This document shows positions 54,447-61,918 of a stretch of 64,000 bases of DNA, piece after piece. The notes below the pieces were generated by a model, which saw only the letters and a list, made by a program, of their open reading frames with translations, did not search any database and had not been told where the DNA came from. The first letter of the stretch is position 1. The number at the start of each line of letters is the position of its first letter. Source of the DNA: Pantoea cypripedii (lineage in GTDB: Bacteria > Pseudomonadota > Gammaproteobacteria > Enterobacterales > Enterobacteriaceae); contig NZ_CP024768.1 in assembly GCF_011395035.1 (NCBI RefSeq), positions 2,579,286 to 2,643,285 of the forward strand. The letters are read 5' to 3'. A program made the translations under genes and the position numbers.

Positions 54447-55916
54447 TTAAAAATCGATTAATACACTCTTCTGGCGCTGGCAGGCCTGGAAAGCCTGACG
54501 CCCCAGATCCTTGCCAATACCGGAGCCAAGGAAGCCACCGGTGGGGATAATAAAATCGCCGGAACGGCCATAGCGGTTGATCCACACGGTGCCGGATTCA
54601 AGGGCGCGCATTGCCCGCATCGCCCGTGGCAGGCTCAGGGTGTGTACCCCGGCGCACAGGCCATAGGTTTCATGCGCCGCCAACTGTAGCCCTTCCTCTT
54701 CGTCGTCAAACTCCTGCACGGTCAGCACCGGGCCAAAGATTTCCTGCTGCACTGCCGGATTATCAGGTGCCACACCAGACAGCAGCGTGGGTTGCCAGAA
54801 CCAGCCTTCAGCGGTGTCGGCAAAGCGTTCACCCCCCACCAGCACCTCCGCCCCCTGCGCTTTGGCGGCTGCGATCACCGACGCCACTTTGTGCCCCTGA
54901 CGTTCGTCGATAAGCGGTGCATAGCGGCTGTCATCCTGCCAGGTGACACCCGGACGCGGTTGCTGGCACAGCGTGACCAGGCGATCCAGCAACGGTTGTG
55001 CGATGCCACGCTGCACAATCAGACGCGTACCGGCCACACAGGCCTGGCCGCCATTGGCGGTGAAGCCGCGCAGGATACGCTGCGCCAGCAACTCGATATC
55101 ACCCGCATCATCGAACACCAGCTGCGGGCTTTTACCGCCCAGCTCAAGGGTGACCGGTTTCATGCCGTGCTGTGCCGCATCGCTCATGATGCGTGCACCG
55201 GTCACGGTGGAACCGGTAAAGGAGACTTTGCGCACCAGCGGATGGGTGACCAGCGCATGACCGGTCACCGCCCCGCTGCCCTGCACAATATTCAGGATGC
55301 CCGCCGGTAAACCGGCCAGCACAGCCAGTTCAGCCATACGCACGGTGGAGAACGGTGTCAGTTCAGAGGGTTTCAGCACCACCGCGTTGCCCGCCGCCAG
55401 CGCCGGACCACATTTCCACGACGCCATCGACAGCGGGAAATTCCACGGGGTGATCGCGCCGATGACGCCATAAGGTTCAGAGATCAGCATGCCGAGGCTG
55501 CTCTCTTTAGTCGGGAACAGGTCGCCGCTGTATTTGTCAGCGCACTCGGCGTAGAAACGAATGGCTTCGGCGGTGAAGGGAATTTCATGCTGCACCACGT
55601 CACTGATTGGGCGGGTGGAGCCGAGTGCTTCCAGCTGCGCCAGCAGCAGATCGCTCTCAATCAGGTCGGCCCAGCGACGCAGCACTTTGCCACGTTCGCG
55701 CGGTGGGCAGCTGCGCCAGCCACTGGTGGCTAATGCGCGATGGGCGATGCTGACCGCCCGATCCACATCCGCTGCGGTGGCGTCGTTCAGGCTGGCATAG
55801 ACTTTGCCATCAGAGGGCCGTTTAACGGCAAAAGACGCGCCCTGGGTAGAGCAATGCTGTCCATCAATATAATGTCCGGCGGGTAAAGAAACTTTTTCAG
55901 GGTCGAAACTTAACAT
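54447..55916 (-). CDS. Aldehyde dehydrogenase (PuuC/BetB-like)
   Basis: A 489-residue NAD(P)-dependent aldehyde dehydrogenase. Evidence: GAITPWNFPLSMASWKCGPA, AGNAVVLKPSELTPFS, VSFTGSTVTGARIM, the catalytic Glu in TLELGGKSPQLVFDDA and the catalytic Cys in ANGGQACVAGTRLIVQ. It probably converts the aldehyde formed by the FAD oxidase to an acid. ATG 55916 has AAGGA upstream. It is the first gene of the long operon; a sigma-54-like promoter and an NtrC-type site lie upstream. Confidence 0.9.
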   Translation of the reverse strand: MLSFDPEKVSLPAGHYIDGQHCSTQGASFAVKRPSDGKVYASLNDATAADVDRAVSIAHRALATSGWRSCPPRERGKVLRRWADLIESDLLLAQLEALGSTRPISDVVQHEIPFTAEAIRFYAECADKYSGDLFPTKESSLGMLISEPYGVIGAITPWNFPLSMASWKCGPALAAGNAVVLKPSELTPFSTVRMAELAVLAGLPAGILNIVQGSGAVTGHALVTHPLVRKVSFTGSTVTGARIMSDAAQHGMKPVTLELGGKSPQLVFDDAGDIELLAQRILRGFTANGGQACVAGTRLIVQRGIAQPLLDRLVTLCQQPRPGVTWQDDSRYAPLIDERQGHKVASVIAAAKAQGAEVLVGGERFADTAEGWFWQPTLLSGVAPDNPAVQQEIFGPVLTVQEFDDEEEGLQLAAHETYGLCAGVHTLSLPRAMRAMRALESGTVWINRYGRSGDFIIPTGGFLGSGIGKDLGRQAFQACQRQKSVLIDF

Positions 55917-56000
55917 GGAAAAATCCTTATTTGTTACACCCGTCATTAGCGTGCTAATTAAAACTTCTCGCCATACTTATCTGTGCTGTTAATAAGCTAA

Positions 56001-56016
56001 TGCAGAAAGTATGCCA
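56001..56016 (-). promoter_or_regulatory. Candidate sigma-54 promoter of the amine-catabolic operon
   Basis: The minus strand reads TGGCATACTTTCTGCA, with GG and GC exactly 10 bases apart as required for sigma-54 (TGGCA-N6-TTGCA; one mismatch at the first T of TTGC). A start near 55990 would give a leader of about 75 bases to the aldehyde dehydrogenase ATG. Confidence 0.6.
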
Positions 56017-56135
56017 GCCCATCAAAAAATAATAATGCGTAAAAAACAGCCCAAAAAAATTTTCTGCCGTATTGGCGAGCTAAATTTTGCGGAATTGCCG
56101 AAGCAATAAACAGATGATTTACTTCACAAAATACG

Positions 56136-56152
56136 TGCATCCCTTTGGTGCA
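56136..56152. promoter_or_regulatory. NtrC-type enhancer site upstream of the amine-catabolic operon
   Basis: TGCATCCCTTTGGTGCA matches the NtrC consensus TGCACC-N5-GGTGCA with one change. It is centred about 130 bases upstream of the -24 element, a usual enhancer distance. Confidence 0.62.
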
Positions 56153-56210
56153 CCTCGCATGAAACTTGCACTAAAACAGCGAATGCCGGGAAAAACATGA
56201 CATTGCGCAC

Positions 56211-56248
56211 AAAATAAAAAGCGCCTGTTACCAAAGGCAACAGGCGCT
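56211..56248 (-). terminator. Intrinsic terminator after the GabD-like gene
   Basis: On the minus strand a 10-base-pair stem AGCGCCTGTT/AACAGGCGCT (56220-56248), extended by an inner CC/GG, is followed by TTTTTATTTT. It should end transcripts from the GabD-like gene and isolate the following operon, which therefore needs its own promoter. Confidence 0.85.
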
Positions 56249-56273
56249 GAGCGGTTTGTTTGTTAATTTTTAA

Positions 56274-57731
56274 TCAGAGACTGCCAATATGAAATGTTTT
56301 CTGCTCCAGATACTCTTCTATTCCGTAACGTGATCCTTCGCGTCCCAACCCGGATAATTTAATTCCGCCAAAAGGTGCGGCATCTAATGAAATGGCTCCG
56401 GTATTAAATCCCACCATACCAAATTCCAGCGCTTCTGCTACGCGCCACGCCCGCCGAATATTTTCGGTGAAGAAATAAGCACCGAGACCATAAGGCGTAT
56501 CATTCGCCATGGCGATGGCTTCCGCTTCATCATCAAAAATAAACAGCGGCGCGACCGGTCCAAAGGTTTCTTCATGGGCGATGCGCATCCGGCTGGTAAC
56601 ATTGCCCAGCACCGTTGGCTGAACAAACGTGCCGTTGGGCGGGCTGATGCCCCCCGTCAGCAGGGTTGCCCCCTGGCTCAGCGCATCATCAATATGGCTG
56701 TTCACCTTCTCCACCGCACGATCATTGATCAACGGACCGAGGGTACTTTGCGTATCAAAACCGTCGCCGACTTTTAACGTCGCCACCGCGGCCAGTAAAC
56801 GGGCGCTGAAGCGTTCATAAATGCCGCGCTGCACCAGGATGCGGTTGGCGCAGACGCAGGTTTGTCCGGCATTGCGGAACTTGCTCGCCATCACCCCGGC
56901 AATCGCAATCTCCAGGTCGGCATCGTCAAACACGATCAATGGCGCGTTGCCACCCAGTTCCAGGCTCAGGCGCTTCACGCTGTCGGCACTTTGCTGCATC
57001 AGCAACTGGCCGATACGGGTTGATCCGGTGAAGGAAATTTTGCGTACCGTGCGGCTGGCGGTAAGCGTACTGCCGATATCGGCTGGCAGGCCGGTCAGCA
57101 CCTGAAGCACGCCGCTCGGGAAGCCTGCACGCTCGGCCAGTACTGCCAATGCCAGCGCAGATAACGGCGTCAGTTCAGAGGGTTTAACAATGATGGGGCA
57201 ACCCGCCGCCAGCGCCGGAGCAACTTTGCGGGTGATCATCGCAATCGGGAAGTTCCATGGCGTGATGGCGGCGGCCACACCCACTGGCTGTTTCAGCACC
57301 AGAATACGGCGATCTTCACTCGGGGCCGGAATGGTATCGCCATAGATACGGCGTGCCTCTTCGGCGAACCATTTGACAAAACTGGCCCCGTACAGCACCT
57401 CGCCTTTGGCTTCCGCCAGCGGTTTGCCTTGTTCGGCGGTCATAATAATGGCCAGGTCATCCGCATTTGCCAGGATCAGCTGATGCCACTTTTCCAGCAG
57501 CGCCGCGCGGGTGGCGTTCGGCGTCTTACCCCAGCTGATGCGCACCGATTCGGCATAATCTATCGCCTGTTCGGTTTCAGCCGCACCCAGTGCCGGGATG
57601 GTCACCAGCGTTTCCTGAGTAGAAGGATCGACAACCGGCAGCGTCGCGCCGCTGTGCGCATCCTGCCAGCGACCGCCAAACAACGCCTGCTGGCGCAATA
57701 ACTCCGCATCTTTCAGTTGAATTCGCGACAT
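56274..57731 (-). CDS. gabD: Succinate semialdehyde dehydrogenase-like (GabD family)
   Basis: A 485-residue aldehyde dehydrogenase whose length fits GabD (482). Motifs: LFGGRWQDAHSGATLPVVDP, VAAAITPWNFPIAMITRKVA, KISFTGSTRIGQLLMQQSA, the catalytic Glu in LELGGNAPLIVFDDAD and the catalytic Cys in FRNAGQTCVCANRILVQ. It probably oxidises succinate semialdehyde, completing GABA degradation with the GabT-like enzyme at 42570-43886. ATG 57731 follows AGGGG; an ATG at 57755 is less likely. It has its own terminator, and a striking inverted repeat lies in its leader. Confidence 0.88.
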   Translation of the reverse strand: MSRIQLKDAELLRQQALFGGRWQDAHSGATLPVVDPSTQETLVTIPALGAAETEQAIDYAESVRISWGKTPNATRAALLEKWHQLILANADDLAIIMTAEQGKPLAEAKGEVLYGASFVKWFAEEARRIYGDTIPAPSEDRRILVLKQPVGVAAAITPWNFPIAMITRKVAPALAAGCPIIVKPSELTPLSALALAVLAERAGFPSGVLQVLTGLPADIGSTLTASRTVRKISFTGSTRIGQLLMQQSADSVKRLSLELGGNAPLIVFDDADLEIAIAGVMASKFRNAGQTCVCANRILVQRGIYERFSARLLAAVATLKVGDGFDTQSTLGPLINDRAVEKVNSHIDDALSQGATLLTGGISPPNGTFVQPTVLGNVTSRMRIAHEETFGPVAPLFIFDDEAEAIAMANDTPYGLGAYFFTENIRRAWRVAEALEFGMVGFNTGAISLDAAPFGGIKLSGLGREGSRYGIEEYLEQKTFHIGSL

Positions 57732-57746
57732 GCTTTTCCCCTGTGT

Positions 57747-57814
57747 CTGTGTCATTTCACTGTAACGTGACGGCACAGCGCAGGATGTTTTTCTGCGAGA
57801 ACGAAATGACACAG
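57747..57814. repeat. Widely spaced perfect inverted repeat in the gabD leader
   Basis: CTGTGTCATTTC (57747-57758) and its exact complement GAAATGACACAG (57803-57814) are separated by 44 bases, just upstream of the GabD-like gene. This arrangement suggests two operator sites for one dimeric regulator bound in opposite orientation. The regulator is unknown. Confidence 0.5.
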
Positions 57815-57852
57815 CTACGCGTTTTGCGACGGGAAAAGAAATTTTATGCTGT

Positions 57853-57870
57853 GCGGCTCGAACGAGCCGC
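57853..57870 (-). terminator. Hairpin after cbl
   Basis: A perfect palindrome GCGGCTCG-AA-CGAGCCGC lies 10 bases after the cbl stop. The following minus-strand sequence (AAAATTTCTTTT) is only partly T-rich, so it is a moderate terminator candidate. Confidence 0.45.
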
Positions 57871-57880
57871 AGGCAGGAGA

Positions 57881-58840
57881 TTAGATCTGGAAGTCGATAG
57901 CGGGTTCTTCGCCGGTTTCGTAAGAAAGCGCCTGACGTTTGATCTCTTCCAGCGACAGGTTGGCGTTACAGAGTTCAAGGAACTGCCAGACATAGTTACG
58001 TTGCAGCTGGCCGCGTTTCAGACCCAGCCAGACGGTGTTGGCATCGAACAAATGACGGGCATCGATTTTCACCAGGTCTTCACCATCGTAGATATTGCAC
58101 GCCTGGTCGGCGAGGATGCCGACGCCGAGACCCAGTTCGACATAGGTTTTCACCACATCAGAATCCTGGGCGCTGAGCACGATATCCGGCTTTAATCCAG
58201 CAGCCTGAAACGCACGGTCAACACGCGAACGTCCGGTGATACCCTGACGGTAGGTGATCAGCGGATAGCGGCTCAGCTGACCCAGCGATACCGGCTCCGT
58301 CTGCAACAATTCATGGTCGTGCGGCACCAGCAGAGAGTGATGCCAGCTAAACCACGGGAAGGCCGCCAGGCTGGCGTTATTCACCAGTTGTTCACTGGCG
58401 ATACCGATATCCGCTTCCCCCGCCAGTAGCATCGCCACAATTTCCTGCGGCGATCCCTGGTTCAGTTCCAGCCGCACATTCGGATAGAGCTGGCGGAAGG
58501 CTTTGATCACCCGTGGCAGACTGTAACGCGCCTGAGTGTGGGTGGTGGCGATGGTCAGCACCCCGCTGGTTTCATTGGTAAACACATCGGCGAGGCGGCG
58601 GACTTTGCCCGCTTCATCAAGGATGCGTTCAGCAATGGTCAGCAGCGCTTTGCCCGGTTCCGTCATCCCCAGCAGACGTTTACCGCGACGGATAAAAATT
58701 TCGACGCCGAGTTCATCTTCCAGATCGCGAATATGGCGACTGACCCCGGATTGCGAGGTAAAGAGCGTGTTGGCGACTTCAGTCAGGTTGAACTCGCAAC
58801 GGGCTGCTTCACGTATAATTTTAAGTTGCTGGAAATTCAC
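57881..58840 (-). CDS. cbl: LysR-type regulator Cbl
   Basis: A 319-residue LysR regulator close to E. coli Cbl, the CysB-like activator of sulfonate/organosulfur utilisation. The N-terminal HTH is NFQQLKIIREAARCEFNLTE followed by LFTSQSGVSRHIRDLEDELG; later TTHTQARYSLPRVIKAFRQL, WHHSLLVPHDHELL, ITYRQGITGRSRVDRAF and DANTVWLGLKRGQLQRNYVW. Start is a GTG at 58840 preceded by AAGGAG; the residues before it have no homology. In E. coli cbl is downstream of nac and belongs to the Ntr regulon; here a 589-base repeat-filled gap separates them. Confidence 0.93.
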   Translation of the reverse strand: MNFQQLKIIREAARCEFNLTEVANTLFTSQSGVSRHIRDLEDELGVEIFIRRGKRLLGMTEPGKALLTIAERILDEAGKVRRLADVFTNETSGVLTIATTHTQARYSLPRVIKAFRQLYPNVRLELNQGSPQEIVAMLLAGEADIGIASEQLVNNASLAAFPWFSWHHSLLVPHDHELLQTEPVSLGQLSRYPLITYRQGITGRSRVDRAFQAAGLKPDIVLSAQDSDVVKTYVELGLGVGILADQACNIYDGEDLVKIDARHLFDANTVWLGLKRGQLQRNYVWQFLELCNANLSLEEIKRQALSYETGEEPAIDFQI

Positions 58841-58962
58841 ACCCTTTTCTCCTTGTTCCTGCCCCTGTTTCATCCATGTTATGAAGTTGGTAGCAGTACA
58901 ACAAATAATAAAAAACGGTTTGTTATGCGGATAAGTAATAAGGGTGGGAGTCCTGCCTGAGA

Positions 58963-59350
58963 GCAGCGGTCTGGTTCCGTAGGGGGTCTGCCCGCCAGCA
59001 GCGGTTTGGCTCTGAGAAGGTTCCGCCCGCCAGGCATGGCCGAGTTTCAGCACCCCGTCTGAAAGACCGTGCTATCTGAATTGCGCGATAAATCGCGCCG
59101 CTACAACTGCGTGCAGTTATTTGTAGCGGCGTGATTTATCGCGCAAAAAGCAATGGAGAAATCAACGGAAAGTAAAAGACATGCAGCGAGGGGTTAGCGC
59201 CATCCGGACTCGCTGAGCGCGGGAGCGATTCCAGGATGAGCCGCATGGATGCGGCGCAAGGCCGGGGAATGCAAAGGGGGCGGCCAGGCCCCCTTTGCTC
59301 GATCGCCGCACGGGCGAACTGAAACTACTTCAGCCCCTGGCGAACGAAAT
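58963..59350. repeat. Composite intergenic repeat, copy 3
   Basis: Same order of modules as the phnC/phnN copy: GCAGCGGT...CCGCCCGCCAGG head, CCGTCTGAAAGACCGTGC, REP pair, GCAATGGAGAAATCAACGG module, hairpin module. It lacks the roughly 220-base extra segment and about 90 bases before the hairpin, where copy 2 has two GGCGGCG-type repeats. Its hairpin reads GCAAAGGGGGC/GCCCCCTTTGC (59271-59298) instead of GCAAAGGGGAC/GTCCCCTTTGC, a paired change. Confidence 0.75.
59083..59144. repeat. REP pair (family A BIME), locus 9
   Basis: Units at 59083-59104 and 59123-59144 face each other; the right unit has GTGATTTATC in place of GCGATTTATC. The spacer is the reverse complement of a near-identical version of the spacer at loci 1 and 4. 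Confidence 0.88.
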
Positions 59351-59429
59351 CGCTCTGAAGCGAACAAAATCACTCCGAAACGAACCAGCAAGTGTCGGGC
59401 GCAGCCTGACCGGTCGCCCCCGACCGCAA

Positions 59430-60347
59430 TCAACCCACCAACATTAATTCACGATCTTCCACCATCGGCTTATTCAGCAGTGACAGCAGAATATTTTTCA
59501 CCGCCTGCGCTGACGGCGACAGCGGCAAGCGCGCAGACACATTCAGTGACAGCGGCAGATTCAGCGATGGGCTGTTGATACGCGCCATCCAGGCATGGGT
59601 CGAGCTAACCAGCGCACGGGCAGCCGATTCCGGCAGAACGGTAACGCCCATACCGCTCGATACCGCAGCTGTCAGCGTTGAAATCGATTCAATCTCGCCA
59701 ATAATGCGCGCGCTAAGGCGACGCAGGGAGAAGGCTTCATCCACACGCTTACGTACCGCGCTGTAATCGCGTGGCAGGAACAGGTTCATCTGCGCCACAT
59801 CGGCCAGATCCACCGTCGCTCCCGGGCAATCGGTCGCACCGACCAGATACAATTCTTCTTTCATCAGCGGAATGCTGTTGATGCCGGCAGTCGGTGCACG
59901 GTCGTACAACACCGCCATATCCAGCTGGCCGTTCATCACTTTCTCATTGAGTGAAGTACCGCTGTTTTCATGCAGATACACCAGCACATCCGGGTACTGC
60001 TCGCGCACGGTTTGCAGCAATGGCATAGTCAGCGATGACGCTGCGGTGCCCGGAGCCAGACCAATCGAAACCTGGCCATTCAGCGCCTGACCCGCATTGA
60101 TCACCGCCGTCTGCGCCTGTTCGCACTGACGCAGGATGGTGCGTGCGTGGGCATAAAGAATTTTACCGGCTTCCGTCGGCGTTACGCCGCGTTTGGTACG
60201 AATCAGCAGTTGCTGATCCAGTTCGTTCTCCAGCGTCGCCACCTGCTGGCTAAGCGCGGGCTGCGCAATATGCAACACTTCTGCTGCCTGAGTCAGGCTG
60301 CCGATATCGACGATTTTTACAAAGTATTTCAGTCGTCTTAAGTTCAT
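59430..60347 (-). CDS. nac: Nitrogen assimilation regulator Nac
   Basis: A 305-residue LysR regulator, the same length as Klebsiella and E. coli Nac. The HTH region reads MNLRRLKYFVKIVDIGSLTQ and LHIAQPALSQQVATLENELD; the effector domain has IGLAPGTAASSLTMPLLQTV, YLHENSGTSLNEKVMNGQLD and SSGMGVTVLPESAARALV. Nac links NtrC to sigma-70 promoters of nitrogen genes. ATG 60347 follows GGAGGC. A sigma-54 promoter and a perfect NtrC box upstream, as known for nac in enterics, support the call. Confidence 0.95.
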   Translation of the reverse strand: MNLRRLKYFVKIVDIGSLTQAAEVLHIAQPALSQQVATLENELDQQLLIRTKRGVTPTEAGKILYAHARTILRQCEQAQTAVINAGQALNGQVSIGLAPGTAASSLTMPLLQTVREQYPDVLVYLHENSGTSLNEKVMNGQLDMAVLYDRAPTAGINSIPLMKEELYLVGATDCPGATVDLADVAQMNLFLPRDYSAVRKRVDEAFSLRRLSARIIGEIESISTLTAAVSSGMGVTVLPESAARALVSSTHAWMARINSPSLNLPLSLNVSARLPLSPSAQAVKNILLSLLNKPMVEDRELMLVG

Positions 60348-60423
60348 TTTGCCTCCGTCACGGATCCCCGAATGCCCAATAATTATTGGTGCTCTTAGCC
60401 TGCTGGCTTGTGGTGATACAGGT

Positions 60424-60439
60424 TGCAATATGCAGGCCA
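60424..60439 (-). promoter_or_regulatory. Sigma-54 promoter of nac
   Basis: The minus strand reads TGGCCTGCATATTGCA, a TGGC-N7-TTGCA element with exact -24/-12 spacing. The start would be near 60413, leaving about 65 bases of leader to the nac ATG. nac is sigma-54 dependent in Klebsiella and E. coli. Confidence 0.78.
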
Positions 60440-60568
60440 GGTTTTATCAAAACACGTAAAAGCTTTACCGGATTTTTCCTAACGACGCGGAAAATAAGCG
60501 TTTCTGATTACCACTTTAGAGGTAATAAGCGCAGCACATGGCACGGATTGTTGAAAGATTACGCGCAA

Positions 60569-60585
60569 TGCACCGCAATGGTGCA
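60569..60585. promoter_or_regulatory. NtrC binding site of nac
   Basis: TGCACCGCAATGGTGCA is a perfect match to TGCACC-N5-GGTGCA. It lies about 140 bases upstream of the -12/-24 element. Confidence 0.8.
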
Positions 60586-60774
60586 TAAAATGCGAGCCAG
60601 ATGTGCAAAAAAGTGATGACCCGACGACTCTTTTTAGTGCACTGAATGGCGTCAGCATGGGCAAAGACAAGGAAAATCAGGAAGTTAAATGAAGGTTATA
60701 TGACAAAACCAACAGGAAAACTTATCACACGCTATTCAGACCGATACGCAAAATAATTCGCGCTGTAGCAAGGC

Positions 60775-60838
60775 GGAGGTCCCGGCTTATCCCTGGGAGC
60801 ATAGCTAACTATGTGACCAGGGATAAGCCGGGACCTCC
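60775..60838. repeat. Long perfect inverted repeat / likely transcription end of the sugar operon
   Basis: Two perfectly complementary 22-base arms (60775-60796 and 60817-60838, starting GGAGGTCCCGG and ending CCGGGACCTCC) enclose a 20-base loop that itself contains CATA/TATG. Outside the arms GTAGC and GCTAC pair again. It lies 31 bases after the permease stop. The form resembles dispersed long hairpins in other Enterobacterales and could act as a Rho-independent stop without a T-run or as an mRNA 3' stabiliser. Confidence 0.7.
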
Positions 60839-60869
60839 AACGCCGCTACGGTGCGAAGTATGAAGCGTA

Positions 60870-61904
60870 TCAGCGTTTTTTGCGGTTGCGGTGCATATCA
60901 ATTGAAACTGCCGCGACGATGATGATGCCTTTAATGATGTCCTGTACGTAAGCATCGACGCCAATAAAAGTGAATCCACTCTTAATCAGACCGAGGATCA
61001 CCGCACCAATTAATGTGCCGGTGATGCGGCCCACGCCGCCCATCAGGCTGCTGCCACCGATAACCGCTGCGGCGATGGCATCCAGTTCATAGGCGAGGCC
61101 CATGCTTGACTGTCCGCTACTGACGCGCGCCGCCAGTACCACACCCGCCAGGCCCGAAAGCGCACCGGCGATGGTGTAAACAATGATCAGGTATTTATTG
61201 ACGTTGATGCCGGACACTTTGGCGGAGGTCATGTTACCGCCAATCGCATAGACATATTTGCCATAGCGGGTGTGTTTCAGCGCGATATGAAACAGGAAGG
61301 CCACCACCAGGAAAATCACCACGGGCATCGCGCCCTGACCGATCGAGGTAAAGCCATCAGACAGGAAGCTGATCGGGTTGCCCTGGGTGTAGTACTGCGC
61401 CAGACCGCGTGCGGATACCATCATACCGAGGGTGGCGATAAACGGCGGGATGCCCGTTCTGGTGATCAGCACCCCGTTGACCAGACCACAGACCAGCCCT
61501 ACCCCAATACCCGCCACAATCGGTATGGCGGCCGGCAGGTTAACCAGCGAGGGATACATCGGCGACAGGCTATCGGAAGTCTGTGCCAGGCTGGCCGCAA
61601 CCACCGCCGTCAATGCGATGACCGAACCGGATGAGAGGTCAATACCGGTAGTGATAATGACCTGCGTCACCCCCACTGCGATAATACCGATAATCGCCAC
61701 CTGCAACACAATCAGCACCAGACGATTGGTGTTCATCAGGAAGGATTGATCGCGCACATACCAACCGGCAATTTCAAAGATCAAGGCAATACCCAGCATC
61801 ACCACAAAAATGCCGGTATCTTTCGGCATCTTATGACGCAGATTGCTGAAAAATGACGCCTGTTGTTCCGTTGCCTGGGGGGCCGTAATTTTTATGTTGC
61901 TCAT
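60870..61904 (-). CDS. Sugar ABC transporter permease (RbsC/MglC-like)
   Basis: A 344-residue inner-membrane permease. Family stretches: GVTQVIITTGIDLSSGSVIA, VCGLVNGVLITRTGIPPFIA, YAIGGNMTSAKVSGINVNKY and LDAIAAAVIGGSSLMGGVGR. The long N-terminal cytoplasmic segment (about 35 residues) is unlike RbsC and closer to galactose or inositol-type permeases. It is the last gene of the second sugar ABC operon, 14 bases after the ATPase gene, and ends before a long inverted repeat. Confidence 0.92.
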   Translation of the reverse strand: MSNIKITAPQATEQQASFFSNLRHKMPKDTGIFVVMLGIALIFEIAGWYVRDQSFLMNTNRLVLIVLQVAIIGIIAVGVTQVIITTGIDLSSGSVIALTAVVAASLAQTSDSLSPMYPSLVNLPAAIPIVAGIGVGLVCGLVNGVLITRTGIPPFIATLGMMVSARGLAQYYTQGNPISFLSDGFTSIGQGAMPVVIFLVVAFLFHIALKHTRYGKYVYAIGGNMTSAKVSGINVNKYLIIVYTIAGALSGLAGVVLAARVSSGQSSMGLAYELDAIAAAVIGGSSLMGGVGRITGTLIGAVILGLIKSGFTFIGVDAYVQDIIKGIIIVAAVSIDMHRNRKKR

Positions 61905-61918
61905 AGTTGCCTCACGCC

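Larger units (their letters stand above)
55917..56273. other. Regulatory interval between the GabD-like and aldehyde dehydrogenase genes
   Basis: This AT-rich 357-base interval contains, from right to left, the terminator, the NtrC-type site and the sigma-54-like promoter. No ORF with a ribosome site is visible. Confidence 0.6.
58841..59429. other. Repeat-filled interval between nac and cbl
   Basis: The 589 bases between the nac stop and the cbl start contain two imperfect tandem units (58963-58997 and 58998-59034), a REP pair, and the composite repeat copy 3. Nearer nac a series of GCGAACGAAAT-like units follows. No gene is visible. Confidence 0.65.
60348..60869. other. Interval between nac and the second sugar ABC operon
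   Basis: This 522-base interval holds the nac promoter and NtrC site in its left half and a long inverted repeat in its right half. No ORF with family support is present. Confidence 0.65.

Noticed and set aside
10235..59144. Regularly recurring hairpins considered as a CRISPR array
   Set aside because: The units are palindromic REPs scattered between genes, not clustered with unique spacers, and no cas gene is present.
60479..60670. Short minus-strand open frame upstream of nac
   Set aside because: It covers the NtrC site region, lacks a ribosome site and has no similarity to known small proteins.
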